A program made the translations under genes and the position numbers. This document shows positions 5,498 through 5,925 of a DNA stretch of 5,925 bases, one piece after another. The stretch is from Synergistaceae bacterium. GTDB taxonomy: Bacteria; Synergistota; Synergistia; Synergistales; Aminobacteriaceae. The DNA lies in assembly GCA_017427625.1 (NCBI GenBank), contig JAFRSL010000225.1, forward strand, positions 1 through 5,925, written 5' to 3'. The notes below the pieces were generated by a model. The model saw nothing but the letters and a program-made list of their open reading frames with translations, was not told the DNA's origin and made no database searches. Position 1 is the stretch's first letter, and every line of letters begins with the position of its first letter.

Positions 5498-5925
5498 ATG
5501 GGACGCGAAATCTCCTCACTCAGAATACGAAGGCTCTTGAGACTTTTGGCCTACCTCCGAAAGAAAGGCGAGTCAGGCGCGGAAGTCTCAGACGTTCTCA
5601 ATCACTGCGAATATTCTGGAAGGCGCGCACTTCAGGACGACATACGCCTGCTTCGGGACGAGTACAGGGCTGAAATCATCTACAAGCGAAGTCGTCCTCC
5701 ACGTTACTGCCTGATTGACGCGGGGGAATTGCTGTTCTCATTGAGGCTCGACATCAACGAGATTGGCGCGTTAAGTATGGGCTTGGGAATGGCGATGCAC
5801 TTCATTCCGTTCATCAAAGACAGCTGCAAGAGATTATGGCGCAAGATTGCAGAGCTTGCTCCTCAAAGTATGCTGAATATGGGTGAATGGCTTGCTGGTG
5901 CTGTAACTATGGAGGTCCCCGTCTC
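5498..5925 (+). CDS. WYL-type transcription regulator (partial, 3' end outside window)
   Basis: The frame is open from ATG 5498 to the window end: 142 codons, no stop. Residues 6-75 form a winged helix with the pattern C-x-Y-x3-R-x-L-x2-DIRLLRDEY (37-56) and the wing ending YCLIDAG (70-76). From about residue 78 a helical linker begins (LRLDINEIGALSMGLGM), as in WYL-domain regulators before their ligand-binding domain; the WYL domain itself would lie beyond the window, so the name rests on the N-terminal half. The start is 3 bases after the LRAT stop, with no clear ribosome binding site, suggesting coupled translation. It is a paralogue of the 82-residue protein at 3961. WYL proteins often sense nucleic-acid or nucleotide ligands and frequently control phage-defence or stress loci, so control of this operon, and possibly of the shared promoter box, is a reasonable inference. 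Confidence 0.78.
   Translation, partial: MGREISSLRIRRLLRLLAYLRKKGESGAEVSDVLNHCEYSGRRALQDDIRLLRDEYRAEIIYKRSRPPRYCLIDAGELLFSLRLDINEIGALSMGLGMAMHFIPFIKDSCKRLWRKIAELAPQSMLNMGEWLAGAVTMEVPV

Noticed and set aside
1..5925. CRISPR arrays, tRNA or rRNA genes
   Set aside because: No regularly spaced repeats, cloverleaf-like segments or recognisable rRNA stretches were seen; nearly all of the window is protein-coding.

Overview
The window holds two gene blocks that diverge from a compact intergenic region around 3861-3960. Base composition looks moderate (near 50% GC by eye). Genes are tightly packed, Shine-Dalgarno sequences are strong, two predicted exported proteins are present, and there is a formate/nitrite-type channel. 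This suggests an anaerobic or fermentative bacterium, possibly with a Gram-negative-type envelope (Synergistota-like or similar). That placement is a weak inference: no rRNA or marker gene is present.

Minus strand, read from right to left: a six-helix formate/nitrite transporter family (FNT) channel (3036-3860) closed by a clear intrinsic terminator; then, from its own promoter, two adjacent paralogous exported proteins of unknown function (1705-2916, and 1-1683, which leaves the window). The paralogues share an alpha-helical N-terminal half and a central Gly/Ala-rich hydrophobic segment. The longer one adds a C-terminal transmembrane anchor and a Pro/Gln-rich tail.

Plus strand: a stand-alone 82-residue winged-helix DNA-binding protein (3961-4209), then a tightly packed five-gene set. 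This comprises a 51-residue single-span protein (4276-4431), a 65-residue coiled-coil plus single-span protein (4428-4625), a DUF1232/YkvA-type membrane protein (4638-5027), an LRAT-domain cysteine acyltransferase/hydrolase-like protein (5027-5494) and the start of a WYL-type transcription regulator (5498 to the window end). Start and stop codons overlap or nearly touch through most of this set, so it reads as one operon.

The most striking regulatory observation is that three promoters share an unusual element, AAAAC-RCS-YCTAAG, followed by exactly 17 bases and a -10-like hexamer. A fourth promoter, for the channel gene, uses the opposite strand of one copy at the same 17-base spacing. The channel gene, the small DNA-binding gene, the exported paralogue pair and the LRAT operon may therefore be co-regulated, perhaps by one of the two related winged-helix proteins encoded here. 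The LRAT operon, with small membrane proteins, a lipid-acting enzyme fold and a WYL regulator, is the best candidate for an undescribed membrane-acting system. That function is inferred from domain content and gene order only.
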